From: Candidatus Melainabacteria bacterium
GTDB taxonomy: Bacteria; Cyanobacteriota; Vampirovibrionia; Obscuribacterales; Obscuribacteraceae
Length of the DNA: 64,000 nucleotides
Assembly: GCA_016699165.1 (NCBI GenBank)
Contig: CP064963.1
Location: forward strand, 1,240,001-1,304,000
Direction: 5' to 3'
The stretch's first letter is position 1. The number at the start of each line of letters is the position of its first letter. Positions 18,657-28,097 of this stretch are shown here, piece after piece. Position numbers and translations under genes: made by a program. The notes beneath the pieces were generated by a model, which was given only the letters and a program-made list of their open reading frames with translations, was not told the origin of the DNA and searched no databases.

Positions 18657-19022
18657 TTACTTAGTCCAATTAGTTTTGCGCTCATGTTCGAAAGCGCCAT
18701 ATAAATAGTGTATTTTTTGTTTTTCGCCGATTTCATAAAATGTTCTCCCTGTTTTGCAAGTCACAACAAAGCCTCTACTTACTAAAACGACAAGACTCAA
18801 CAAATAGTTCAAATTATTAAGCGGGTCTAATCGTTCGCGATATACATTTGCCACCACAAAAGTAAAAGCATCTCCCTTTCTTACACCGAGTTCAGCACCA
18901 ATAACAAAGATAAGAGCACTAAAGGCGCCACCAGTCTTACCAGTTTCTCCAACTCTGAAGAGCACTGGTAATCTAACTGCTACTAAGAAAAGAGTAACAA
19001 CGCCCCAGCCGAATAAAATCAC
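18657..19022 (-). CDS. Possible small membrane protein
   Basis: This open frame of 121 codons starts at GTG 19022 without a visible ribosome binding site. It would have three hydrophobic segments and a charged tail (TFYEIGEKQKIHYLYGAFEH). No family recognised. It overlaps, on the other strand, the open frame ending at 19245, and both cannot be fully coding. The tail reads like real protein, but the start does not convince. Confidence 0.3.
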   Translation of the reverse strand: MILFGWGVVTLFLVAVRLPVLFRVGETGKTGGAFSALIFVIGAELGVRKGDAFTFVVANVYRERLDPLNNLNYLLSLVVLVSRGFVVTCKTGRTFYEIGEKQKIHYLYGAFEHERKTNWTK

Positions 19023-19245
19023 TTATGCAAAGCAAGACACACTCTCAGGACCACTTAGTCCTGCAAATGACTTGAGCTATGCGCGGCCTTCGACTACAAG
19101 TATCGCAGGAATTGGACTAGTCATAATTCCCAATGGAGTAAAACTCATTCATACTAAGCAAGGCTATTTCTTGCCTGCTGGTACGCCACTGATTCCATAT
19201 AGAGGACAGAAAGTCGATCCCAGAAATGGGAAATTGATTGACTAG
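18740..19245 (+). pseudogene. Broken or frame-interrupted small gene
   Basis: From 18808 to a TAG at 19243-19245 there is an open frame with protein-like sequence but no ATG, GTG or TTG. It reads as a Thr/Pro/Ser-rich linker and then SIAGIGLVIIPNGVKLIHTK and FLPAGTPLIPYRGQKVDP. An ATG at 18740 opens the +1-displaced frame and runs to a TAA near 18815, so one missing base would join them, as in cobU, etfA and fixC. Its stop shares the four bases CTAG with the stop of the convergent M48 gene. No family recognised. Confidence 0.3.
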
Positions 19246-21194
19246 CCGACTTGGATTTCTTTGCCTTTGCGCTTGAATATAAGACAGTTTGGTACTGCCT
19301 TGATTTTCTTTTCGAGCTTATGGAGCCACGTATCAAAAATAACAATACTTCGTGTGTAATCGATAAATGCTGAATGCTCGTGAATAACTTGACCAAGCTC
19401 AAACAATTCTTCTGAAGGAGTTCCATGAACATTCAAGCCAATAATGTAATGCTTAGACTCCGGAAAATGCGAAACTATTTTACGCACTATATAAAGTGAT
19501 TTGATTTGTTCTACTTTAGTTAACCACGCAACAAAAGCTTCTTTTTCTTCATCAGATAAATCATGCTCTAAAAACTCGTCTGTATCTTTGACAGTTGCGC
19601 GCTCCTTCATAGCGATTTCCAATTCTTTTCGAGCGTCTTCGACTAGGCTCATTTCGACTTCGCGATTTTGTTGAATAAAGTGCTGGGTGGTCACTATGTG
19701 AGCCGAATCTGCAACGATTAAATTGTGGCGGTAACTGCGCATCAAAAATTGAGAAGCATCAACATTATTGACCGATTCAATCTTCTTTTCGACTAGATAA
19801 ACTCCTATCAAAAAATTAGAAACGGGATGAAATGGTTCTTTCTCTAGAATTAGGTGTCTTACCGCGATAGCATCATCGATTTCATCAAGCTCTTCCAGGA
19901 GATTGGCTTTGGCTTTCAATTCTTTTAAATTTAGTTCGCCATTCTGTTCTTTATCTTTCAGCTCTTGAAGTGCTGTCTCGACTTCTTTGAAATAAGTGTG
20001 TTTCTCTTCCCATGACTGTTTGTAACCGTGATACCAGGATTGATTCAATGTTGAAATCAATTCGGAAAGTTTATCTCCTAAATAAATTTCTGAACTCGAT
20101 TGTCCCTCATCCAGAGGGGCTACAAGGGCATGCAGATCTTCATCACTTATATTTTGATACTCTTCAAGTTTATTGGCGAAAACTAATCTCTCTTTAAGAG
20201 GAGGATGTGTATCTGATTTACTTCCCTCATCCTCTAAAGCTTCATTGAGCCATTTTCTCAATTCATGTGTTGGCGTCGTATTAAGATTGACTCTTAATCG
20301 ATCGTAGACATCGCTTGGAGCTTCCGGTGAAAATCTAGCATTTTTAAAAACGTCGTTCCAAGTATTAGAGTAAGCATGACCTTTTAATTCGGCTGAAACG
20401 AGAGATCTCGCTCTAGCGTCAGCTCCTGCAATATCAATAGAAAATTGATCAGCCTCTAACTCGTGTTTGCGATTCATCACAAGTGATTTCGCTGAAAAAC
20501 GAGGAATGTACCAGGCAAAAAAAGGTTTAAATAAAATGTTCTTTTCATCAAGATTTTGAAGCAGATTATCCCAGCGCTTATGCAAGTTATAAATCCAATC
20601 GCTATTCTTACTATGATTGCTGCTTAAATGTCCAAACTCGTGAGCTATGGTAGCTACAAACTCTTTATCGCTTTTGGCCATCATGTATGGAAAACCTAAT
20701 ATCAAATAGTTTGTCGTGCCACCAAAAAATCCAGCCTGCGGAATTTGAGTAACCGCAGCGTTATAATCATCAGTTAAGAGAACAACATCGGCTTGAGTTT
20801 TTAATTTCAAGCAAATTTTATCCAACATAGAAAATAGTTTCGGAAAATCATTTCGAAGAAGTTCTATTCCTTCAGGTTTAGGCACTTTAACCCAAAGCGA
20901 ACTTAATATCGCAAAGACGAATAGTCCCAAGAAAATAGTGAGCTTCACTCCAACATAGTTGTGCACATGCAGCAGGAGAAAAACTACTAGAAAGATTGCG
21001 ATGGCGACAATGGTGCCGATGTACAAGTAACCTAGTCGAGCAAAATTAACTAGATCCGCCTCGTAAGCATCATAGTTTTCTTTCGCTTTCTTTTCAGCTT
21101 CGTCTGCAATCGTATCGAACTGGCCGTAAGTAACCCCGACCTTATCCGCCAACGCCTCTGAAGTCGTTTTGGAATTGTAATGAATAATCGGCAT
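19242..21194 (-). CDS. M48-family membrane metalloprotease
   Basis: A 650-residue zinc protease. Two adjacent membrane helices (about residues 55-100) precede the protease core: HEFGHLSSNH supplies HEXXH and ELEAD about 65 residues later supplies the third ligand, the M48 pattern (HtpX/Oma1/Ste24 group). The C-terminal 350 residues are mostly helical with TPR-like character (KANLLEELDEIDDAIAVRHL), suggesting substrate or partner binding. It is likely active in membrane-protein quality control. It follows a secreted protein gene by 11 bases in a minus-strand pair. Confidence 0.87.
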   Translation of the reverse strand: MPIIHYNSKTTSEALADKVGVTYGQFDTIADEAEKKAKENYDAYEADLVNFARLGYLYIGTIVAIAIFLVVFLLLHVHNYVGVKLTIFLGLFVFAILSSLWVKVPKPEGIELLRNDFPKLFSMLDKICLKLKTQADVVLLTDDYNAAVTQIPQAGFFGGTTNYLILGFPYMMAKSDKEFVATIAHEFGHLSSNHSKNSDWIYNLHKRWDNLLQNLDEKNILFKPFFAWYIPRFSAKSLVMNRKHELEADQFSIDIAGADARARSLVSAELKGHAYSNTWNDVFKNARFSPEAPSDVYDRLRVNLNTTPTHELRKWLNEALEDEGSKSDTHPPLKERLVFANKLEEYQNISDEDLHALVAPLDEGQSSSEIYLGDKLSELISTLNQSWYHGYKQSWEEKHTYFKEVETALQELKDKEQNGELNLKELKAKANLLEELDEIDDAIAVRHLILEKEPFHPVSNFLIGVYLVEKKIESVNNVDASQFLMRSYRHNLIVADSAHIVTTQHFIQQNREVEMSLVEDARKELEIAMKERATVKDTDEFLEHDLSDEEKEAFVAWLTKVEQIKSLYIVRKIVSHFPESKHYIIGLNVHGTPSEELFELGQVIHEHSAFIDYTRSIVIFDTWLHKLEKKIKAVPNCLIFKRKGKEIQVG

Positions 21195-21205
21195 ATCGTT
21201 TTAAA

Positions 21206-21805
21206 CTAGGACTTCTTGTTTGATTTGCCTTCAGTCACAGTTGTCTGATGGTGATTGGCTTTCATGAAGTCGAGCACAAACTGATTTACCATTTTACCGA
21301 TGGTATCGTTTACGGTGGTTTTGTGAGTTACAGTTTGATCGCTGTATGTCACTGATTTCACTTCTTGTCCGTTGCGTGAGAGTTTGCACCACTGAACTAA
21401 ACTCAATTCGACCAATCTTGAGTCAGTACCTGTTTCAAGTACTTTCACTTGCAAGATGGCGTCAACTGGCTTGGTTTCGCCATGTTTGAGGTCGATGATT
21501 TTTGATACTGGAACTGGCAACTGTTTTAGTTTGTTCAAAGCAGTTTGCTCAGCAGAGGCATCGCCGTAGTGACCGGGGATGCCAAAAGAGATTCCGCGAA
21601 TGCCTTTGAGTGAAGGGGTCATCAAATCGTCACGCATTTTGTGACGGTGACCTTCCATCTCAGCCAAAGTAGGAGATGTGGTGGTGGTTGAAGAACTGGT
21701 TGTAGTCGTGGTTACCGTAGTGGAGGACTCTTCGGCTTGAACCGAATTGAACGAGCAAAGAGCAATCGAAAGAAGAAGACTGATCTTGAGCGATCTTGAC
21801 AACAT
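21206..21805 (-). CDS. Hypothetical secreted protein with Ser/Thr linker
   Basis: About 199 residues from the ATG at 21805, which has GAGGGG 8 bases upstream and begins a good signal peptide (MLSRSLKISLLLSIALCS); the frame stays open further upstream but that start is less likely. After cleavage near VQAEE comes a stretch of about 25 Ser and Thr residues, then an alpha/beta domain containing DAILQVKVLETGTDSRLVEL and TIGKMVNQFVLDFMKA. That layout resembles small outer-membrane or periplasmic DUF4410-like domains, but I do not recognise it firmly. Probably co-transcribed with the M48 protease. Confidence 0.75.
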   Translation of the reverse strand: MLSRSLKISLLLSIALCSFNSVQAEESSTTVTTTTTSSSTTTTSPTLAEMEGHRHKMRDDLMTPSLKGIRGISFGIPGHYGDASAEQTALNKLKQLPVPVSKIIDLKHGETKPVDAILQVKVLETGTDSRLVELSLVQWCKLSRNGQEVKSVTYSDQTVTHKTTVNDTIGKMVNQFVLDFMKANHHQTTVTEGKSNKKS

Positions 21806-21897
21806 ATTTTTCCCCTCATAACGCGCGTAGACCGCGCCGTATTGTCTAACCAAGCGACGGCTCATAGGATATCAGATTTTTCTAAACTTGACTCTCT

Positions 21898-23181
21898 TTA
21901 GTACTGATTTGGTATCGCATTAAGGCTATTCATCGCCTGCGAGAAGCCTTGTAAATAGGATCCCATATTATTTGAGCCGCCCGCTTGCGGATACGAAGAA
22001 GAATTCGAACTTACGCCGTACTGATTCATCAGGTTCCCAAGTTGCGACATGTTGTTGTTTGAGCCACCCTGAGGCGACATGCCATAACCCGAAGCACCAT
22101 TTCGACCCATTGCCTGGCTCATCATGCTCGATAAATTGTAAGAGGCGGGACTTGTGTCCATCTGGTGACCGCGATAAACGTTGCCGTACATAATTAGTTT
22201 GCGCAGAAATTCGCCGCGTGAGCCATAATCGACTGAGGCTGCAAGCACATACATGGCGCCTGAGCTTTGCTGAGTGAAGCGAATATCGCTTTCGGTATAA
22301 CCTTCGCGACGTCCTCCCTGAGCCATGACAGATGTGTCGCGAGTGATGATTTGTTGTTCCATCACATTGGGCGAAAGTTGTCTGATTTCGTTTTTGGCAA
22401 CTTGCTGTGTAATCTGATTACCCGACACACCCACTTCGTTGTTACCCGAAGTAGACACATCTCCAAAATGCAAAAACACAGGTATCTGAGTGCTCGACAT
22501 CGCCGACGATACCATTTGCATCATCTGTGGCGTCAGTCCCATTTGTCCTGCCATCTTGCTCATGCCATAGCTTTCGCTTGCAGGAATCATCATTTTAACG
22601 ACAGTGGGCTCAAGCGTTATGCTGCCATTGCCTGCGTGTTGAAAAGAAAAATTGACAGTGCCTTCTCGTCCAGTTTGCAGAATTTTTTCAAGCTTTGCAG
22701 TTTCTGCTGCATCTTCTTGCATTGAAGCTGAACTTGTACTGAAACGCCAGACTTTTAAAGAACCGCCCCAGTTGCCGGAGAAGTCCATCGGAAAAGATGA
22801 TGTAATGTGACCTGAAAATCGAGATTCGCTTACTTGTGCTTGGAGCGGTTTGGATTCGCCACTGCGATCTATTTTGGCTACTTCCATTTTGAGCGCCGGC
22901 ATGCTGACGTTGCCTTCGGCTGCAATTTGATCTATGCGACCAAATAGCATTGGAGTTTTGGCTTTGGGTGCGGCTTGGCTTGCGGCTTTACCTGATAAAG
23001 TTTGTTCTTGCGCGCTTTCGGCACGCGTTGAAACTTCGCCTTGAACTTGAGCAGGTCGTTCAGTTTGGGGTTTTGGTTTGGCAGTTTCGTCGCTGTCTTC
23101 CCAATCAAAAGTATTGCGTTGGGCACTTGCAGGCAGACAAAAAGTTAGAGCTAAAATGAAACACAAGAATTTTTGCATCAT
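21898..23181 (-). CDS. Hypothetical secreted protein, Met/Ser/Asn-rich C-terminus
   Basis: This 427-residue protein has a signal peptide (MMQKFLCFILALTFCLPASA). The first 100 residues are charged and rich in Ala and Gln; the centre is predicted beta-rich (SGHITSSFPMDFSGNWGGSL); the last 100 residues are low-complexity with many Gly, Ser, Met and Asn. No family recognised. The ATG overlaps the end of the HAD gene by four bases, so the genes are coupled even though a cytoplasmic phosphatase and a secreted protein are an unlikely functional pair. Confidence 0.75.
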   Translation of the reverse strand: MMQKFLCFILALTFCLPASAQRNTFDWEDSDETAKPKPQTERPAQVQGEVSTRAESAQEQTLSGKAASQAAPKAKTPMLFGRIDQIAAEGNVSMPALKMEVAKIDRSGESKPLQAQVSESRFSGHITSSFPMDFSGNWGGSLKVWRFSTSSASMQEDAAETAKLEKILQTGREGTVNFSFQHAGNGSITLEPTVVKMMIPASESYGMSKMAGQMGLTPQMMQMVSSAMSSTQIPVFLHFGDVSTSGNNEVGVSGNQITQQVAKNEIRQLSPNVMEQQIITRDTSVMAQGGRREGYTESDIRFTQQSSGAMYVLAASVDYGSRGEFLRKLIMYGNVYRGHQMDTSPASYNLSSMMSQAMGRNGASGYGMSPQGGSNNNMSQLGNLMNQYGVSSNSSSYPQAGGSNNMGSYLQGFSQAMNSLNAIPNQY

Positions 23182-23870
23182 TTTAGTATAGCCTCAAGAA
23201 TCGCATTTATGTCTTCAAGTGAGTCAAATAAATAATCGGGTTTCTGCTCTTCAAGAGCTTCGCGGCTGGTGACGCCGGTATTGACTGCAATGCTTACGGC
23301 ACCATAATGTTTGGCACACATTACATCGTAAATACTGTCGCCAATAACAGCCACCTCATGTGGTGCGTATTTAGTCCCATAATGATCTTCTGCGCGCTTG
23401 GTTGCAATGGCTGGTAAGTCCATTCTGTTAGCCGAGTCTGAGCCGTAAGCGCCAATTGGAAAAAACTTCCACAAATCAAATCTGTCTAGTTTTAGCTTGG
23501 CGCCTTTTTCTATATTTCCAGTAAGCAATCCCATTTGAACAAGATTATGATCGTCCAAAAGATGCAGTAATTCTGGAATGCCTTTGTGCACTATGTAACG
23601 TCCGTCTTTAGCCAGTTCTTCTTCAAGAAGTTCTATATAAAGAGCGTACATCTCTCGCTCACGAATATGATCGTCACCACCAGGTGGACGCTTAGCCAAC
23701 TCAAGCATTTCGCGCAAAATCTGCGGGTCTGTTTTACCCGACATGCTCACTGTGAGCTTACTTGCGTCGACCTGAAATTTTTCCATTAAAGCGCGACCAA
23801 TGGCGCGTCTTCCGGCACCATCAGTGTAGATGAGCGTTTCGTCTATATCAAAGAGTGCCAGGCGTGTCAT
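23178..23870 (-). CDS. HAD-family hydrolase, phosphoglycolate-phosphatase-like
   Basis: A cytoplasmic phosphatase of 230 residues. Motif I is FDIDETLIYTD, motif II MGLLTGN, and motif III/IV lies around VAVIGDSIYDVMCAK. The helical cap between residues 15 and 90 places it in the phosphoglycolate phosphatase-like subfamily. Substrate unknown. Its start lies 23 bases inside the end of the diguanylate cyclase gene, and its end overlaps the next secreted gene, so it is a middle gene of an operon. Confidence 0.88.
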   Translation of the reverse strand: MTRLALFDIDETLIYTDGAGRRAIGRALMEKFQVDASKLTVSMSGKTDPQILREMLELAKRPPGGDDHIREREMYALYIELLEEELAKDGRYIVHKGIPELLHLLDDHNLVQMGLLTGNIEKGAKLKLDRFDLWKFFPIGAYGSDSANRMDLPAIATKRAEDHYGTKYAPHEVAVIGDSIYDVMCAKHYGAVSIAVNTGVTSREALEEQKPDYLFDSLEDINAILEAILK

Positions 23871-26700
23871 TTATTGCCGGGATAGCTTCGTTTTGTGGAG
23901 CAGGAGCAGGAACGCCACCATATTTAGCTGGGTCGAGTTTGCATAATTCATCAAATGTTCTAGCCTGGTTTCTGCCACCATTTTTGGCTACATATAAAGC
24001 CTTGTCCGCTGTCTCGATAAGCTCTGCTGTGGTGCGCGCATTATGCGGGAATGTAGATGTTCCAAGCGATGCTGTGATTTGACCCAGTCCTGGTATATGA
24101 CTTTGTCTAATTCGATTGCACAAACGACCAGCGATCATCGCAGCTTCAGCAAGCGATGTTTCAGGCAGAATGACACCAAACTCTTCTCCACCATAACGTG
24201 CCGCAGTATCACCAGAACGTAGACTTGTATTTAAGATGGCACCAATCTGACGAATGGCAGCATCGCCTACTGGGTGCCCGAAATTGTCGTTTATATGCTT
24301 GAGCTTGTCTAAGTCGATCATAACGAGCGAACAGTGTGTACCTTTTCTGTTTGCCAGACGAAGCTCTTCATCAAGACGTTTCTTGAAGTAGACATGATTA
24401 TAAAGTCCGGTCAGACCATCTGTAATAGACTGATGATGCACTTGTGCAAACAAGTGAGCGTGAGTGATTGCGTTAGCCAATTGGTCGGCGATTGCCATTA
24501 CAAGCTGGACTTCGCTTTGTGTCCATTCTCTTGCTTTTTCACATTGCTGGACCATCAATAAACCAAGCAATCTGTTTTCATGCGATAAAGGTGCTGCGAC
24601 AAGTGACTTAGCACCGACAAGATCGATAAATTCTCTAAATGGAATGCAGCGACTATCTTGAGTGGTGTCATGGATTACAGCAATTGGAACTTCTTGCATG
24701 GTGGCGGATTGATCTGTTTGAACCACCACTTCAACGTCACTAGATTCGGCAAGTAAAGCTTCCAGGTTGATACCAAGGACGGTATTGCGAATGGAAACGC
24801 CAGATGTTTGCTGATTAGGAGAGAAGTCTAGATTCTCTGGATAAATACACTTATCGAGACACGGCTCTAAGCCATCTTTGGTGAACTCATGCGTTACAAC
24901 AAGAGGCTCTTCAGAGCGAGGTTGAATGATTTGTACGCGGTCTACATTTAAAGCGCGCAACAACTCTTTGGTAGATGTGTTCAAGATAACGTTTAAATCA
25001 AGCGAGCTGCGCACAGATTTTACAATCTGATTAATGAGCACTTCTTGCTCGACCATATTTTTAGAACGTTCATACAACTGAGCATGCTTAACTGCAACTG
25101 AGACTTGTCCTGCAACTGCATCGACAAGCTCAAGCTCTGACTGTGACCAGACGCGCAGTCGGTCGCATTGCTGCACCAAAATTATTCCAAGCGGTCCGTG
25201 CTCTGTAGTGATTGGACAAGCAATAAGTGAGCGGACAGAATTCCAATCGTCACCGCGGATGATGACTGGTCTGAAACGTTCTTGTCCATTGATCAAATCT
25301 ATAGATGAAACTTCGCCCTGCTCGATGATTGTTCGAAGCAGGCTGAACTTAGGCATAGGCACAGTAAGCTTTTGCAGTGGCACACCACCAGCTTCAGAAT
25401 TCCACCATGTATGCTCGAATAACAGCTCGTCGTCGGCAATTCCCATCGAACTTGTTTCAAGCAAAGCAAGACAACATCTACTTGCGTTCAGATTTTTGCC
25501 CAGTTCGCGCACTGTGGTATCAAGCGTTTCAGCAAGACTCAAAGATTGTCTTACCGCCCGAGAAATATGTTGCACCATGAGCTTCTGCTCTTTATCAGAG
25601 TGAAGCGTGCTTGCCATACTATTGAACGATCGAGCAAGAGTTCCAAGCTCGTCATTGGTAGTCACTGCTACTCTGGCGCGGAAATTGCCTTCGCCAATTG
25701 CTTTGGCAGCTTTAGCCAACGAATTGATAGTGCGATTTATTTCTTTGGTGAAGAGATAAGCCAATCCAAGCGAAGTGCCTACGGCAAGTACGCTCATCAA
25801 AATCATTATGTGCAGCCAGTGATACGACTGACCAAAAACAGATGGACTTGGCACTCCAACAATCAAAAGCCAGTTATAAGGAGCGATGCGGTCGAAAGCA
25901 TAGGTGCGTGCAATCTTGTCTGCAATGCCGACTGTTTCAAGCGTTCCGTTTTTAGAAGTTTTGGAAGCGAGTACACAGCGCGATTGCGAGAAGTCTTTGC
26001 CTTGCCAGTAATGATTTTCCAGTGTCCGGGCAACCACTCTCTTTTTGTTGTCCACTACAGTGATTACTGTGCCTTCGAGTTGTTGCAGACCGGAAAAAAG
26101 TTTCAGTACCGATTCTGGTTTTACAGATGCCACAATGAATCCAGAGACTTCAGTTGTTTCGCCTTTCATTACCGGAGCCACCACTGCCAGTGCAGGCTTT
26201 TGAGTCCAGGGAGAGTATATAAAGGATGTAATTTGAGGCTTTTTAGTCTGCGCTACTTGCTTAAGCACAGATTTTTGCTCAGGCGTAAAGGTGGAATTGC
26301 TTGATTTCAGGACCGTTCCCGTGTTGGCCGCGACGGATACAGGTGTTCCGTTTAAATCGAGAAGCGCCATCTCGCTCCAGTCATCATGCAGAGCAAGAGC
26401 TGTTTTGATGGCAATACACTCGTGATCGTGGTTGGTCAAATTGCTGGACAGACTTTCCACTGCACTCACTGCACTGACTGCGCTCATTTGCGCCTGAATC
26501 CATTGACTCATCGAACGCGAGCCTATGCCAGCTTTGAAAGAAGTGGAACGCAAAGTCTCTTTTTGAATAAAATCGTATTGCTTGAACAGGAAAATACTGC
26601 CAGAAGCTATGAGTGGAAGAGCGACTGCCAGACACAGAAGTACCATCCGCATCCGTATGCTGACGTTTTTGAAAAACTTGTCAAGCGCCTTAACTCGCAT
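23848..26700 (-). CDS. Membrane diguanylate cyclase with Cache, HAMP and two GAF domains
   Basis: A 950-residue sensor that makes cyclic di-GMP. Order: membrane helix (about 15-36), periplasmic Cache-like domain (about 40-285), second helix (about 288-312), HAMP (about 312-365), first GAF (about 385-545), second GAF (about 565-760), GGDEF (about 775-935). The active site is GGEEF, and an RSGD five residues upstream is the product-inhibition I-site. LTGLYNHVYFKKRL and MIDLDKLKHINDNFGH are standard GGDEF motifs. No EAL domain. It is the first gene of an operon with the HAD phosphatase. Confidence 0.93.
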   Translation of the reverse strand: MRVKALDKFFKNVSIRMRMVLLCLAVALPLIASGSIFLFKQYDFIQKETLRSTSFKAGIGSRSMSQWIQAQMSAVSAVSAVESLSSNLTNHDHECIAIKTALALHDDWSEMALLDLNGTPVSVAANTGTVLKSSNSTFTPEQKSVLKQVAQTKKPQITSFIYSPWTQKPALAVVAPVMKGETTEVSGFIVASVKPESVLKLFSGLQQLEGTVITVVDNKKRVVARTLENHYWQGKDFSQSRCVLASKTSKNGTLETVGIADKIARTYAFDRIAPYNWLLIVGVPSPSVFGQSYHWLHIMILMSVLAVGTSLGLAYLFTKEINRTINSLAKAAKAIGEGNFRARVAVTTNDELGTLARSFNSMASTLHSDKEQKLMVQHISRAVRQSLSLAETLDTTVRELGKNLNASRCCLALLETSSMGIADDELLFEHTWWNSEAGGVPLQKLTVPMPKFSLLRTIIEQGEVSSIDLINGQERFRPVIIRGDDWNSVRSLIACPITTEHGPLGIILVQQCDRLRVWSQSELELVDAVAGQVSVAVKHAQLYERSKNMVEQEVLINQIVKSVRSSLDLNVILNTSTKELLRALNVDRVQIIQPRSEEPLVVTHEFTKDGLEPCLDKCIYPENLDFSPNQQTSGVSIRNTVLGINLEALLAESSDVEVVVQTDQSATMQEVPIAVIHDTTQDSRCIPFREFIDLVGAKSLVAAPLSHENRLLGLLMVQQCEKAREWTQSEVQLVMAIADQLANAITHAHLFAQVHHQSITDGLTGLYNHVYFKKRLDEELRLANRKGTHCSLVMIDLDKLKHINDNFGHPVGDAAIRQIGAILNTSLRSGDTAARYGGEEFGVILPETSLAEAAMIAGRLCNRIRQSHIPGLGQITASLGTSTFPHNARTTAELIETADKALYVAKNGGRNQARTFDELCKLDPAKYGGVPAPAPQNEAIPAINDTPGTL

Positions 26701-26829
26701 AAGAGCAACCTCTAGTTGCAGAAATTATAGAGGTGTTTCCAGTAAATATAATATAGGTGAAACACGCAAATATCCTAGTTATATGCGCTTTAAGTGGGAG
26801 GAATACGAAATAGTGAAGATTAGCCAAAA

Positions 26830-28044
26830 TTAGTATTTCTCAATTCTTGCAATGGCGTCGATTGTTTTGTTGAAATCCAGGGGAACTATCTCGTCGAGCG
26901 CCTTTTGGGGATCGACCTCATACAAAAGAGTGTTGTTTTCCATCTCTAAACGGCTAAATTTGCCTGTGGCAAGCAAGGTATCAACCTTAATTAGTTGAGC
27001 AAGCAAACAAGTACGATCTTCTTGCAAAGCCTTCAAACAAAGCCTGAAAGCTGAACGGGCTTTGCCTTGAGCGAATGAGGCGCAACTTGCTGCTGCAAGC
27101 AAATCTGCTTTTAATTTATTTTCGCTCACTAAGTCCGGCGAGTTTGCGATATTCAAAAACTCTTTTCTTGCATAATCGAATTTTTTTAGATGATAGGCAA
27201 GGGTGGCATTCAAAAACGCCGTGTAGAGCGAAGTTCCGTGCTCTGAGTTCAATCTTTTTAAATGGGCTTGTGACTCTTTGGTCAAACCGGCAAGATGATA
27301 AAGATGCGCTAATCTGCAAATGTTGTTTGGTGAATCGGCACTGACATTACTCGATTCAATTGAAGCAACCGCTTCTTGCAAGCGCTGATTGGCGATCGGT
27401 CTACTCAATTGAGAGAACCAGCTGCGCACCGCCCTCGTGTTAGCAATAGCCAGAAGCAAAAATAGCATTGAGGCGTTTAAGCCTAAAAGAATTGCTGTTT
27501 TCGATTTGAGATGCATGCTTGAAGCAAGCTCGCTCCAAGGTCCAAAAGTGACACCCAGAGCCGAAAGAACAGGAATGCAAATGAGACTATAAGCAAACAA
27601 AAAGGCAACGCCATAACCCATCAAGGTTGAAAACCATGGATTGGGACGCAGCAAAAACACAGGCAAAAGCGCCAGGAGAAAAGCAAAAAGAACAATCTCG
27701 CCAGAAAGCAAGGCAAATAGCGACTGACCAGTCGACCAACCTTGTGCGCCTTCGATATCAATTAAATAGTAGTAGAGACCCCAGCAACTAAATTTCGCTT
27801 CGCCGCCCATTGCCCGGACAACAGATTGAGTAGCATAGGCTTTGAGTAAGTTTGAAAGCGGAAATATAAGGAAGAACACCACACGCCACAAAAGACGTCG
27901 GCTATCTTGCGACAAATTTTCTGAGCAAAGTGCGTGACGATTGCCGAAGACTTTGTACAAAGTTGTCACGGCAAGCCCCGAGGCAACTAGGTTTACCGCA
28001 AAAAGTAGGTAATTGGTCAGGTCTTGTACGGACATGGATGCCAT
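26830..28044 (-). CDS. Polytopic membrane protein with TPR-like C-terminus
   Basis: This 404-residue protein has about six membrane helices in the first 215 residues and a soluble helical C-terminus (residues about 220-400) with tetratricopeptide-like repeats such as RLAHLYHLAGLTKESQAHLKR. No family recognised. It shares the membrane-plus-TPR layout of the M50-like gene just upstream (53 bases away), so both may be one transcript and work together. The start is ATG 28044, with another ATG nine bases further in; neither has a strong ribosome binding site. Confidence 0.75.
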   Translation of the reverse strand: MASMSVQDLTNYLLFAVNLVASGLAVTTLYKVFGNRHALCSENLSQDSRRLLWRVVFFLIFPLSNLLKAYATQSVVRAMGGEAKFSCWGLYYYLIDIEGAQGWSTGQSLFALLSGEIVLFAFLLALLPVFLLRPNPWFSTLMGYGVAFLFAYSLICIPVLSALGVTFGPWSELASSMHLKSKTAILLGLNASMLFLLLAIANTRAVRSWFSQLSRPIANQRLQEAVASIESSNVSADSPNNICRLAHLYHLAGLTKESQAHLKRLNSEHGTSLYTAFLNATLAYHLKKFDYARKEFLNIANSPDLVSENKLKADLLAAASCASFAQGKARSAFRLCLKALQEDRTCLLAQLIKVDTLLATGKFSRLEMENNTLLYEVDPQKALDEIVPLDFNKTIDAIARIEKY

Positions 28045-28097
28045 TATAGGAGTCGGTCACCTGACAAGTCTGAAAATAAGTTATTGCTCCAATGCCT

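Noticed and set aside
25546..26304. Plus-strand open frame of 252 codons inside the diguanylate cyclase gene
   Set aside because: It lies wholly antisense to a well-supported Cache/HAMP region, has no ribosome binding site and its composition (rich in Arg, Cys, Ser, Phe) is that of an antisense shadow.
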